From: CAKZML01 sp041571575
GTDB lineage: Bacteria > Pseudomonadota > Gammaproteobacteria > Steroidobacterales > BM003
Direction: 5' to 3'
Assembly: GCA_041571575.1 (NCBI GenBank)
Contig: JBFFTZ010000162.1
Span: 1-6,299, forward strand
DNA: 6,299 nucleotides
Shown here piece after piece: positions 1-5,246 of the stretch (positions are counted from its first letter, which is position 1; each line of letters starts with the position of its first letter). The notes under the pieces were generated by a model. It saw only the letters and a program-made list of their open reading frames with translations, ran no database searches and had not been told where the DNA came from. The translations under genes and the position numbers were made by a program.

Positions 1-91
1 CAACGTTAACTCCCGCAGTGAAAATGCGGGCCAAAACCTGAGGAGCATCCGTCGCCGGTCCCAAGGTCGCAATTATTTTAGTGCTGCGCAT
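1..91 (-). CDS. pyk: pyruvate kinase, N-terminal fragment (cut by window edge)
   Basis: Pyruvate kinase transfers phosphate from phosphoenolpyruvate to ADP, the last step of glycolysis, in the cytosol. Only 30 complete codons are visible, from an ATG at 91 to the left edge. They read MRSTKIIATLGPAT and continue to TAGVNV. The KI(I/V)ATLGP(A/S)T segment is the hallmark first beta strand of the pyruvate kinase barrel, and the following helix leading into AGVNV also fits the family (usual length about 470-500 residues, so over 90% lies outside). A Shine-Dalgarno-like AAAGG lies at 106-102 on the minus strand, 10 nt before the ATG. The gene follows pgk after 77 nt in the same direction, which suggests co-transcription in a glycolytic operon. 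Whether it is the PykA or PykF type cannot be decided from this fragment. The family call is firm despite the short length. Confidence 0.88.
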   Translation of the reverse strand, partial: MRSTKIIATLGPATDAPQVLARIFTAGVNV

Positions 92-141
92 AGCGTACTT
101 ACCTTTATATGGCGCTCGTCCTGAACGCATTTATATTTTCT

Positions 142-153
142 AATATCGATATT
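142..153. repeat. perfect 12-bp palindrome in the pgk-pyk gap
   Basis: AATATCGATATT is an uninterrupted self-complementary sequence in the 77-nt gap between the pgk stop and the pyk start. It has no loop, so it suits a dimeric DNA-binding protein better than an RNA hairpin. It sits in an AT-rich stretch about 50 nt upstream of the pyk ATG, where an internal promoter could lie, although no convincing -35/-10 pair was found. A chance palindrome in AT-rich DNA is a real alternative. Confidence 0.35.
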
Positions 154-168
154 CGTTTTACCGGCGAC

Positions 169-1344
169 CTATTTCGCCCTTTTCTGCAGCATTACTACTG
201 CCGGCAGGGTTTTCCCCTCCAGGAATTCAAGAAATGCACCGCCACCGGTTGAGATATATGAAATGCTATCTGTCAGGTCGTATTTTTCCAGCGCGGCCAG
301 GGTGTCTCCACCACCGGCAATCGAAAATGCCTTGCTCTGGGCAACTGCTTCCGCAACCACCCTGGTACCTTCACCGAACTGGTCGAACTCAAATACACCT
401 AGGGGGCCGTTCCAGACAATAGTGCCGGCATCAGCCATCAAAGAGGCGAGTTTCTCAGCAGTATCCGGACCAACGTCCATGATCATTTCGTCTTTGCCAA
501 CCTGGTTTACGGAGCGAATATCTGCTTCGGCGGATTCGGAAAACTCTGTCGCTACAACCACGTCGGTGGGAATCGGAATCGCCGCCCCGTCTTTCTCGCC
601 CCTTTGCATCAAGCCTTTGGCCACAGGGACCAAATCGGCTTCATACAGGGATTTCCCAACCTTGTTCCCGGAGGCAGCAATAAAGGTGTTGGCGATGCCA
701 CCACCTACTACCAGGTGGTCAACTATACCCGACAGGGTCTCGAGAACTGCAAGCTTGGTGGAAACCTTGGATCCCCCGACAATCGCAACTACCGGGCGTG
801 CCGGCGTCTTCAGGGCGCGCTGCAAGGCCTCCAGCTCACCGACGAGCAGAGGCCCGGCGCAGGCTACTTTTGCCAACACACCCACACCGTGGGTACTGGC
901 CTGGGCGCGGTGGGCCGTGCCAAAGGCGTCCATCACATAGATGTCACACAGGGCAGCCATTTTGCGGGCCAGGGATTCGTCGTCCGCCTTCTCACCCTTG
1001 AGAAAGCGTACGTTCTCGCAAAGCACCAGTTCGCCAGGCTGAACCTCGACGCCATCTATCCAGTCACGGGCCAATCGCACGGGTGTACCCAGCAATTCAG
1101 ACAGTCGCCGGGCGACGGGGGCAAGTGAAAACTTCTCGTCAAACTCCCCTTCAACGGGGCGGCCCAGGTGGCTCATCACCATGACTGCAGCACCCGCATC
1201 CAACGCCATTCTGATGGTGGGCAAGGAGGCCCTGATTCGAGCATCACTGGTCACAGCCCCATCCTTGATGGGAACGTTCAAGTCTTCCCTTATCAACACT
1301 TTCTTGCCAGCGAGATCCAGTTCGCTCATTCGGATGACGTTCAC
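169..1344 (-). CDS. pgk: phosphoglycerate kinase
   Basis: This cytosolic enzyme converts 1,3-bisphosphoglycerate and ADP to 3-phosphoglycerate and ATP, reversibly. The product is 391 residues (E. coli Pgk is about 387). The N-terminal domain carries the substrate loop RxDLNVP (R19, D21, N23), R38, SHLGRP (58-63), R113 in ENVRF and R146 in TAHRAQ. The C-terminal nucleotide domain carries GGSKVSTK (190-197), WNGPLGVFE (311-319), GGGDT (344-348) and STGGGA (365-370). All key motifs are intact. Start choice: a GTG at 1344 gives (M)NVIRMSELDLAGK, matching the E. coli MSVIKMTDLDLAGK start, and AAGGAG lies 7 nt before it. An ATG at 1329 would remove five residues and lies 22 nt from that ribosome site. 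An ATG at 1401 would add 19 unrelated residues upstream of the ribosome site. The gene sits between gap (81-nt gap) and pyk (77-nt gap), all on one strand. A few extra residues near 249-253 compared with E. coli look like a harmless loop. Confidence 0.98.
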   Translation of the reverse strand: MNVIRMSELDLAGKKVLIREDLNVPIKDGAVTSDARIRASLPTIRMALDAGAAVMVMSHLGRPVEGEFDEKFSLAPVARRLSELLGTPVRLARDWIDGVEVQPGELVLCENVRFLKGEKADDESLARKMAALCDIYVMDAFGTAHRAQASTHGVGVLAKVACAGPLLVGELEALQRALKTPARPVVAIVGGSKVSTKLAVLETLSGIVDHLVVGGGIANTFIAASGNKVGKSLYEADLVPVAKGLMQRGEKDGAAIPIPTDVVVATEFSESAEADIRSVNQVGKDEMIMDVGPDTAEKLASLMADAGTIVWNGPLGVFEFDQFGEGTRVVAEAVAQSKAFSIAGGGDTLAALEKYDLTDSISYISTGGGAFLEFLEGKTLPAVVMLQKRAK

Positions 1345-1351
1345 AATCTTA

Positions 1352-1357
1352 CTCCTT
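1352..1357 (-). promoter_or_regulatory. ribosome binding site of pgk that fixes a GTG start
   Basis: On the minus strand AAGGAG lies 7 nt upstream of the GTG at 1344. This is the strongest Shine-Dalgarno match in the window. It decides between three in-frame starts: the upstream ATG at 1401 would leave the site inside the coding region, and the ATG at 1329 is too far away. Confidence 0.85.
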
Positions 1358-1378
1358 AAGCCGGAACACAAATGAATG

Positions 1379-1397
1379 GCGGGGCATGAAGCCCCGC
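1379..1397 (-). terminator. GC-rich hairpin between gap and pgk (weak terminator or RNA stabiliser)
   Basis: GCGGGGC (1379-1385) and GCCCCGC (1391-1397) form a perfect 7-bp stem with a 5-nt loop. The hairpin starts 28 nt after the gap stop codon in the direction of transcription and ends 34 nt before the pgk start. The minus-strand bases after the stem read CATTCATTTGTGTTCC, with no continuous T run, so a full rho-independent terminator is unlikely. It more plausibly attenuates, marks a processing point, or protects the 3' end of the gap message, which would let gap and pgk be expressed at different levels. The stem is seen directly. The role is inferred. Confidence 0.5.
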
Positions 1398-1425
1398 ACA
1401 CTCATACCAGTCAGTCTGTCGTACT

Positions 1426-2439
1426 TTACTTGGCGCTCATCAACGCCAGGGTGGTATCCAGCAAGCGGCAGGAGAAGCCCCACTCGTTGTCATACCAGGA
1501 GCACACCTTCACCAGGCGGCCGTCAATAACCTTGGTAAGGCCCGCATCGTAGGTAGATGAAGCCGGGTCATGATTGAAATCAATCGACACCAGGGGCGCT
1601 TCACAATAGTTAAGCACACCCTTCAGCGGTCCCTCAGAGGCAGCACGCATGATGCTGTGCACTTCGTCCACCGTGGTGTCACGGCCGGCAATGAAAGTCA
1701 GGTCAACCATGGATACGTTGATGGTCGGCACACGCACAGCATAACCGTCCAGACGGCCAGCCAGCTCAGGCAATACCAGGCCCACAGCAGCGGCAGCGCC
1801 GGTCTTTGTGGGAATCATTGACATGGTGGCCGAGCGGGCGCGACGCAGGTCGCTGTGATAAACGTCTGTCAGCACCTGGTCATTGGTGTAGGCGTGAATG
1901 GTGGTCATCAGGCCACTAACCAAACCCATCGCCTGGTGCAGGGGCTGTACCAGCGGAGCCAGGCAGTTGGTGGTGCAAGATGCGTTGGAGATGATCTGGT
2001 CGCTGGCCTTCAGGGTCTGGTGATTCACACCGTAGACGATGGTGGCATCGATATCCTTACCGGCAGGTGCGGAAATGATCACTTTCTTGGCGCCGCCGGC
2101 CAGGTGGGCCGAAGCTTTTTCGCGGCTGGCGAAGAAACCCGTGCATTCCAGGACAACGTCTACACCCAACTCGCCCCAGGGCAGCTTGGCCGGATCGCGC
2201 TCGGCAAGCACACGAATGCGATCGCCGTTAACCACCATGTAGCCATCCTCAACTGACACTTCGCCGGGGAACTTGCCGTGAGCCGTATCATAACGCGTCA
2301 GGTGCGCATTGGCGTTCGCGTCACACAAATCGTTAACTGCAACAATCTGAATCTCGTCGGTGCGTCCTTGCTCATACAGAGCGCGCAGTACGTTACGTCC
2401 AATGCGTCCGTAACCATTAATACCAATCTTTACAGCCAT
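1426..2439 (-). CDS. gap: type I glyceraldehyde-3-phosphate dehydrogenase
   Basis: This enzyme oxidises and phosphorylates glyceraldehyde 3-phosphate to 1,3-bisphosphoglycerate with NAD+, in the cytosol, and its product is the substrate of Pgk encoded next. The 337 residues start with a Rossmann fold (KIGINGYGRIGR, 4-15). D37 in the VND motif is the usual NAD ribose ligand. The catalytic block SNASCTTNC places the nucleophile at C155, and H182 in TIHAYTND is the catalytic histidine. The phosphate-site segment IPTKTGAA (209-216) and RVPTINVS (236-243) are typical, and the C-terminus has SWYDNEWGF (314-322). Pseudomonas has epd (erythrose-4-phosphate dehydrogenase) at the matching locus, and a few segments (DATIVYGVN, LVSIDFNHDP) are also Epd-like. 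However, the intact TKTGAA phosphate loop and LVLPEL favour true GAPDH. The ATG at 2439 is preceded by a weak GGGAA at 2451-2447, 7 nt away. The gene follows tkt after 55 nt. Confidence 0.93.
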   Translation of the reverse strand: MAVKIGINGYGRIGRNVLRALYEQGRTDEIQIVAVNDLCDANANAHLTRYDTAHGKFPGEVSVEDGYMVVNGDRIRVLAERDPAKLPWGELGVDVVLECTGFFASREKASAHLAGGAKKVIISAPAGKDIDATIVYGVNHQTLKASDQIISNASCTTNCLAPLVQPLHQAMGLVSGLMTTIHAYTNDQVLTDVYHSDLRRARSATMSMIPTKTGAAAAVGLVLPELAGRLDGYAVRVPTINVSMVDLTFIAGRDTTVDEVHSIMRAASEGPLKGVLNYCEAPLVSIDFNHDPASSTYDAGLTKVIDGRLVKVCSWYDNEWGFSCRLLDTTLALMSAK

Positions 2440-2466
2440 ATCTATATTCCCATGTGGTTAAACTAC

Positions 2467-2482
2467 TGACAGCTGAATGTCA
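2467..2482 (-). repeat. small inverted repeat in the tkt-gap gap
   Basis: TGACA (2467-2471) and TGTCA (2478-2482) can pair as a 5-bp stem around a 6-nt loop, between the tkt stop and the gap start. No T tract follows on the minus strand, so it does not resemble a terminator. It may be a small intercistronic hairpin or simple chance. The 55-nt gap holds nothing else recognisable apart from the weak ribosome site of gap. Confidence 0.25.
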
Positions 2483-2494
2483 TATATCCAGTGT

Positions 2495-4486
2495 TTACAA
2501 CAACTCTCCGGCGACCTTGCAGACGTTATCTACAGTGAAGCCATAGTGCTCAAATAATATTTCAGCCGGTGCGGATTCGCCGAAAGTATCGATCCCGATT
2601 ACCCTGCCACCGCTACCGACGTATTTCCACCAGCAACCGGTGGTACCCGCTTCGATGGATATGCGATTCACCACCTCCGGCGGCAGAACCGTTTCGCGAT
2701 AAGCCTTGCTCTGGGCATCGAAGACCCGGGTGCAAGGCATGGACACGACGCGCACCTTGTGACCTTCGTCTTTCAGGCGCTCCGCAGCGTCAATCGCAAG
2801 ACCCACTTCCGAACCGGTCGCAATCAGGATCAGGTCGGGCTTGCCACGGCAATCGCGCAACACGTAACCACCCTTGGCCACCGAATTCATCTGCCGGACG
2901 CCACGCTCCAGGAACGGTGTGGTCTGGCGGGTAAACACCAACGAACTGGGGGTCTCCCGGTTCTCGATGGCCACCTTCCAGGCGATCGCCGATTCAGTCA
3001 CGTCACAGGGACGCCATACGTCCATGTTCGGTAGCACCCGCAGGCTGGCCAGTTGCTCGACCGGCTGATGGGTAGGCCCGTCTTCACCCAGGCCAATCGA
3101 GTCATGGGTCCAGACGAAAATATCCGGAATCTTCATCAGGGCAGCCATTCGCAGGGCATTCCTGGCGTAATCCGAGAAGGTCAGGAACGTGGCGCCATAG
3201 GGACGGAAACCACCATGCAGGCCAAGACCATTCATGATCGCCGCCATGCCGAATTCACGCACGCCGTAGTTGATGTAGTTGCCCTTGGCATCGCCAGGAG
3301 TCACTGCCTTGGAACCCGAATGGAAGGTGTTGTTGGACCCGGTAAGATCTGCGGAACCACCAATCAATTCAGGCAACAAGGGGGCGAAGTGCTCAAGAGC
3401 AACCTGTGAGGCCTTGCGAGTGGCCATGCTCTTGCCTTCTTCGGCAATCCTGGCCACCAGCTTTTCGCTCTGCTCGGCCCAGTCGGCCGGCAGTTCGCCG
3501 GCCATCCGGCGTTCGAACTCAGCCGCCAGCTCCGGGTACTCGGCCCGATAGCGCTCGAACATCTCGTTCCACTCGGCCTCAGCCCTGGCGCCGCGCTCAC
3601 GCGCATCCCAACCTTCACGCACAGACTCGGGGATTACGAAGGGAGCATGCCGCCACTTGATCTGCTTACGCACCGCCTTGATCTCATCGGCACCCAGCGG
3701 AGCACCGTGGGTATCAGCAGTGCCGGCCTTGTTGGGCGAACCAAAACCGATCACCGTGTCGCATCCAATCAGGCTGGGCTTTTCCCTGCCCCGGGACACT
3801 TCGATGGCGCGATGAATCGCCTGGGGCTTGTGGCCGTCCACATCCGGGATCACGTGCCAGCCATAAGAGCGGAAACGTGCCGGTGTGTCATCACGGAACC
3901 AGCCCTCGATGTCTCCATCAATGGAAATGTGGTTGCTATCGTAAATCACGACCAACTTGTTCAGACCCAGGGTGCCGGCCAGGGAGCAGGCCTCGTGAGA
4001 AATGCCTTCCATCAGGCAGCCATCACCCACGAACACGTAGGTGTGATGATCAACGATGGGGAATCCCGGGCGGTTGAAATGTTCAGCGAGAATTTTCTCG
4101 GCCAGCGCCATGTCCACGGCATTGGTGATGCCCTGCCCCAGGGGACCGGTGGTGGTTTCCACGCCGATATCCAGGTCCACCTCGGGGTGACCAGCGGTCC
4201 TGGAGCCGAACTGGCGGAATTTCTTCAATTGCTTCATCGGCAAGTCGTAGCCACTGAGATGCAGCAACGAGTAAAGCAGCATGGAGGCATGCCCGTTAGA
4301 GAGCACAAATCGGTCACGATTGGCCCAGCGCGGATTGGCCGGGTTGTGCTTGAGGAAATCGTTCCAGAGCACCTCTGCAATGTCCGCCATGCCCATGGGG
4401 GCACCCGGATGTCCTGAGTTGGCGGCCTGTACTGCATCCATGCTCAACGCCCGAATGGCATTGGCGAGATCTTTTCTGTTGGACAT
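2495..4486 (-). CDS. tkt: transketolase
   Basis: This thiamine-diphosphate enzyme of the non-oxidative pentose phosphate pathway moves two-carbon ketol units between sugar phosphates, linking pentoses and erythrose 4-phosphate with fructose 6-phosphate and glyceraldehyde 3-phosphate. Its length of 663 residues equals E. coli TktA. The N-terminal PP domain has H26 in SGHPGAPMG, H66, H100, the cofactor motif GDGCLMEG (154-161, metal ligand D155) and N185. H260 lies in the THGAPLG segment. The middle Pyr domain starts near 355 and has catalytic E411 in VREFGM, H461, and D469 and H473 in GEDGPTHQP. R520 contacts substrate phosphate. The C-terminal domain includes IATGSEV (555-561) and ends TFGESAPAE...FTVDNV. 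All expected active-site residues are present. The ATG at 4486 matches the family N-terminus (MSNRKDLANAIRALSMDAVQ), with only a weak GGAA 8 nt before it. The gene heads the tkt-gap-pgk-pyk cluster and follows the thiol protein gene after 110 nt. Confidence 0.98.
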   Translation of the reverse strand: MSNRKDLANAIRALSMDAVQAANSGHPGAPMGMADIAEVLWNDFLKHNPANPRWANRDRFVLSNGHASMLLYSLLHLSGYDLPMKQLKKFRQFGSRTAGHPEVDLDIGVETTTGPLGQGITNAVDMALAEKILAEHFNRPGFPIVDHHTYVFVGDGCLMEGISHEACSLAGTLGLNKLVVIYDSNHISIDGDIEGWFRDDTPARFRSYGWHVIPDVDGHKPQAIHRAIEVSRGREKPSLIGCDTVIGFGSPNKAGTADTHGAPLGADEIKAVRKQIKWRHAPFVIPESVREGWDARERGARAEAEWNEMFERYRAEYPELAAEFERRMAGELPADWAEQSEKLVARIAEEGKSMATRKASQVALEHFAPLLPELIGGSADLTGSNNTFHSGSKAVTPGDAKGNYINYGVREFGMAAIMNGLGLHGGFRPYGATFLTFSDYARNALRMAALMKIPDIFVWTHDSIGLGEDGPTHQPVEQLASLRVLPNMDVWRPCDVTESAIAWKVAIENRETPSSLVFTRQTTPFLERGVRQMNSVAKGGYVLRDCRGKPDLILIATGSEVGLAIDAAERLKDEGHKVRVVSMPCTRVFDAQSKAYRETVLPPEVVNRISIEAGTTGCWWKYVGSGGRVIGIDTFGESAPAEILFEHYGFTVDNVCKVAGELL

Positions 4487-4532
4487 GAAATATATTCCGA
4501 GATTTTTGGCGTGGTTCGGCAGGAAGTCGGCT

Positions 4533-4561
4533 ATTTTCGCTTATGGCGTGCTATCGGGCAA
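4533..4561 (-). promoter_or_regulatory. possible sigma-70-type promoter upstream of tkt
   Basis: On the minus strand TTGCCC (4561-4556) and GAAAAT (4538-4533) are separated by 17 nt, each matching the consensus at four of six positions. Transcription would start near 4526, about 40 nt before the tkt ATG. The 110-nt gap between the thiol gene and tkt could hold a promoter of its own, and this is the best candidate seen. The match is weak, and read-through from the upstream gene is possible because no terminator-like hairpin with a T run was found there. Confidence 0.25.
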
Positions 4562-4596
4562 GTTGGGAAACCCCCTAATCGGTCAAAGAATCTGGA

Positions 4597-5148
4597 TTAG
4601 CGCCACTTTATTGAGCATCCCTGACTGATTTGCTGCTCTACCGGGCCGGATCCGGTTTCCGCCACCTGACGCATCGCCTCAAAAAGCTCCCGCCGGGCAT
4701 TCGCGGGGGCTGGAGAACGCCCACTGCCATCCAGCCTGCCCCGATATTGCAGCCCCATCTTGGCGTTGAAACCAAAGAAATCCGGGGTGCACACAGCCCC
4801 GTAGGCCCGGGCCACCGACTGGTCCTCGTCATACAGATAGGGAAAAGAAAATCCCCGCTGGCTGGCCAACTCCGCCATATGCGCCGGGCCATCCGAGGGG
4901 TAGGATGCCACGTCATTGGACATGATCGCCACGCTCCCCACGCCCAGTTCCCTCAGTTCAGCCGTATCCCGGACAATTCTGTCCAATATCGCCTGGACAT
5001 AGGGACAATGATTAGACAGGAACATTACCAGTACACCCCTGGGTCCGGCGCATTTGCCCAGTGTCCATTGGCGGCCGGCCGGGTCCGGCAGGCTGAAATC
5101 CGGGGCCGTCCAGCCAAAATCGCAAACCGGTGTATTCATAAGTGACAT
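4597..5148 (-). CDS. peroxiredoxin-like thioredoxin-fold protein (AhpC/TSA-related)
   Basis: The 183-residue product belongs to the redoxin/AhpC-TSA-related group of the thioredoxin superfamily, in the subfamily carrying an NHCPYV active-site motif. Visible marks are the N-terminal APDFSLPDPAGRQWTL (15-30), FLSNHCPYV (43-51, C48 the likely reactive cysteine), the strand VAIMSNDV (73-80), YPSDGPAHM (83-91), PYLYDEDQSVARAYGAVCTPDFF (103-125, with C120 before the likely cis-proline P122) and a C-terminal GCSIKW with C178. No signal peptide or membrane segment is seen, so it is probably cytosolic. This subfamily has, to my knowledge, no firmly established substrate: peroxide reduction or thiol-disulfide exchange is inferred. 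The ATG at 5148 is supported by GGAG 7 nt upstream, and a second ATG at 5139 is less well placed. It is divergent from metK (98 bp apart) and co-directional with tkt (110 nt apart), so it could be the first gene of the glycolytic transcript or a separate unit. Confidence 0.85.
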   Translation of the reverse strand: MSLMNTPVCDFGWTAPDFSLPDPAGRQWTLGKCAGPRGVLVMFLSNHCPYVQAILDRIVRDTAELRELGVGSVAIMSNDVASYPSDGPAHMAELASQRGFSFPYLYDEDQSVARAYGAVCTPDFFGFNAKMGLQYRGRLDGSGRSPAPANARRELFEAMRQVAETGSGPVEQQISQGCSIKWR

Positions 5149-5185
5149 AATGGCGCTCCAATCGAGTCCCGCAAGGCCTTACAGG

Positions 5186-5215
5186 CTGTCAGAAAGCGGG
5201 GCAGTTCTGTAGAAT
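5186..5215 (+). promoter_or_regulatory. probable metK promoter
   Basis: TAGAAT at 5210-5215 is a good -10 element (five of six consensus bases). CTGTCA at 5186-5191 is a four-of-six -35 element with an 18-nt spacer. The predicted start near 5222 gives a leader of about 25 nt, too short for a riboswitch. The ribosome site AGGA at 5233-5236 lies 10 nt before the ATG. No equally good promoter was found in the opposite direction for the thiol gene. Confidence 0.5.
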
Positions 5216-5225
5216 GTACCGTTTT

Positions 5226-5236
5226 TCCTAATAGGA
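5226..5236. repeat. 11-bp interrupted palindrome over the metK ribosome site
   Basis: TCCTAATAGGA is self-complementary around a single central base. Its right arm contains the AGGA that serves as the metK ribosome binding site, and it begins about 4 nt after the predicted transcription start. As RNA it could form only a weak 3-bp stem, so a DNA operator is the more likely role if it has one. It may be accidental. Confidence 0.3.
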
Positions 5237-5246
5237 CGTTTAGGCA

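Noticed and set aside
163..178. Terminator across the pgk stop codon (GGCGA/TCGCC stem)
   Set aside because: The stem is only 5 bp and is followed on the minus strand by GGTAAAACG rather than a T run, so it is unlikely to end transcription before pyk.
263..940. 225-codon open frame on the plus strand opposite pgk
   Set aside because: It is a shadow of the intact pgk coding frame, low in complexity and rich in A, S, T and P, with no recognisable domain.
1345..1401. N-terminal extension of Pgk from the ATG at 1401
   Set aside because: The extra residues do not match the family, and the AAGGAG ribosome site and the GC-rich hairpin would then fall inside the coding region.
3647..4417. 256-codon open frame on the plus strand opposite tkt
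   Set aside because: It is fully antisense to a perfectly conserved transketolase. The predicted protein resembles no family, and long antisense frames are expected in GC-rich coding DNA.
4565..4573. GGGAAACCC symmetric element upstream of tkt
   Set aside because: There are only three paired bases per arm and no extension. This is too short to distinguish from chance.
4630..5145. 171-codon open frame nearly the full length of the thiol gene, on the opposite strand
   Set aside because: The minus-strand frame carries clear redoxin motifs and a ribosome site, while the plus-strand frame has neither.
5216..5246. SAM-sensing riboswitch in front of metK
   Set aside because: The leader after the best promoter is only about 25 nt, and no multi-stem structure or known SAM riboswitch core is visible.
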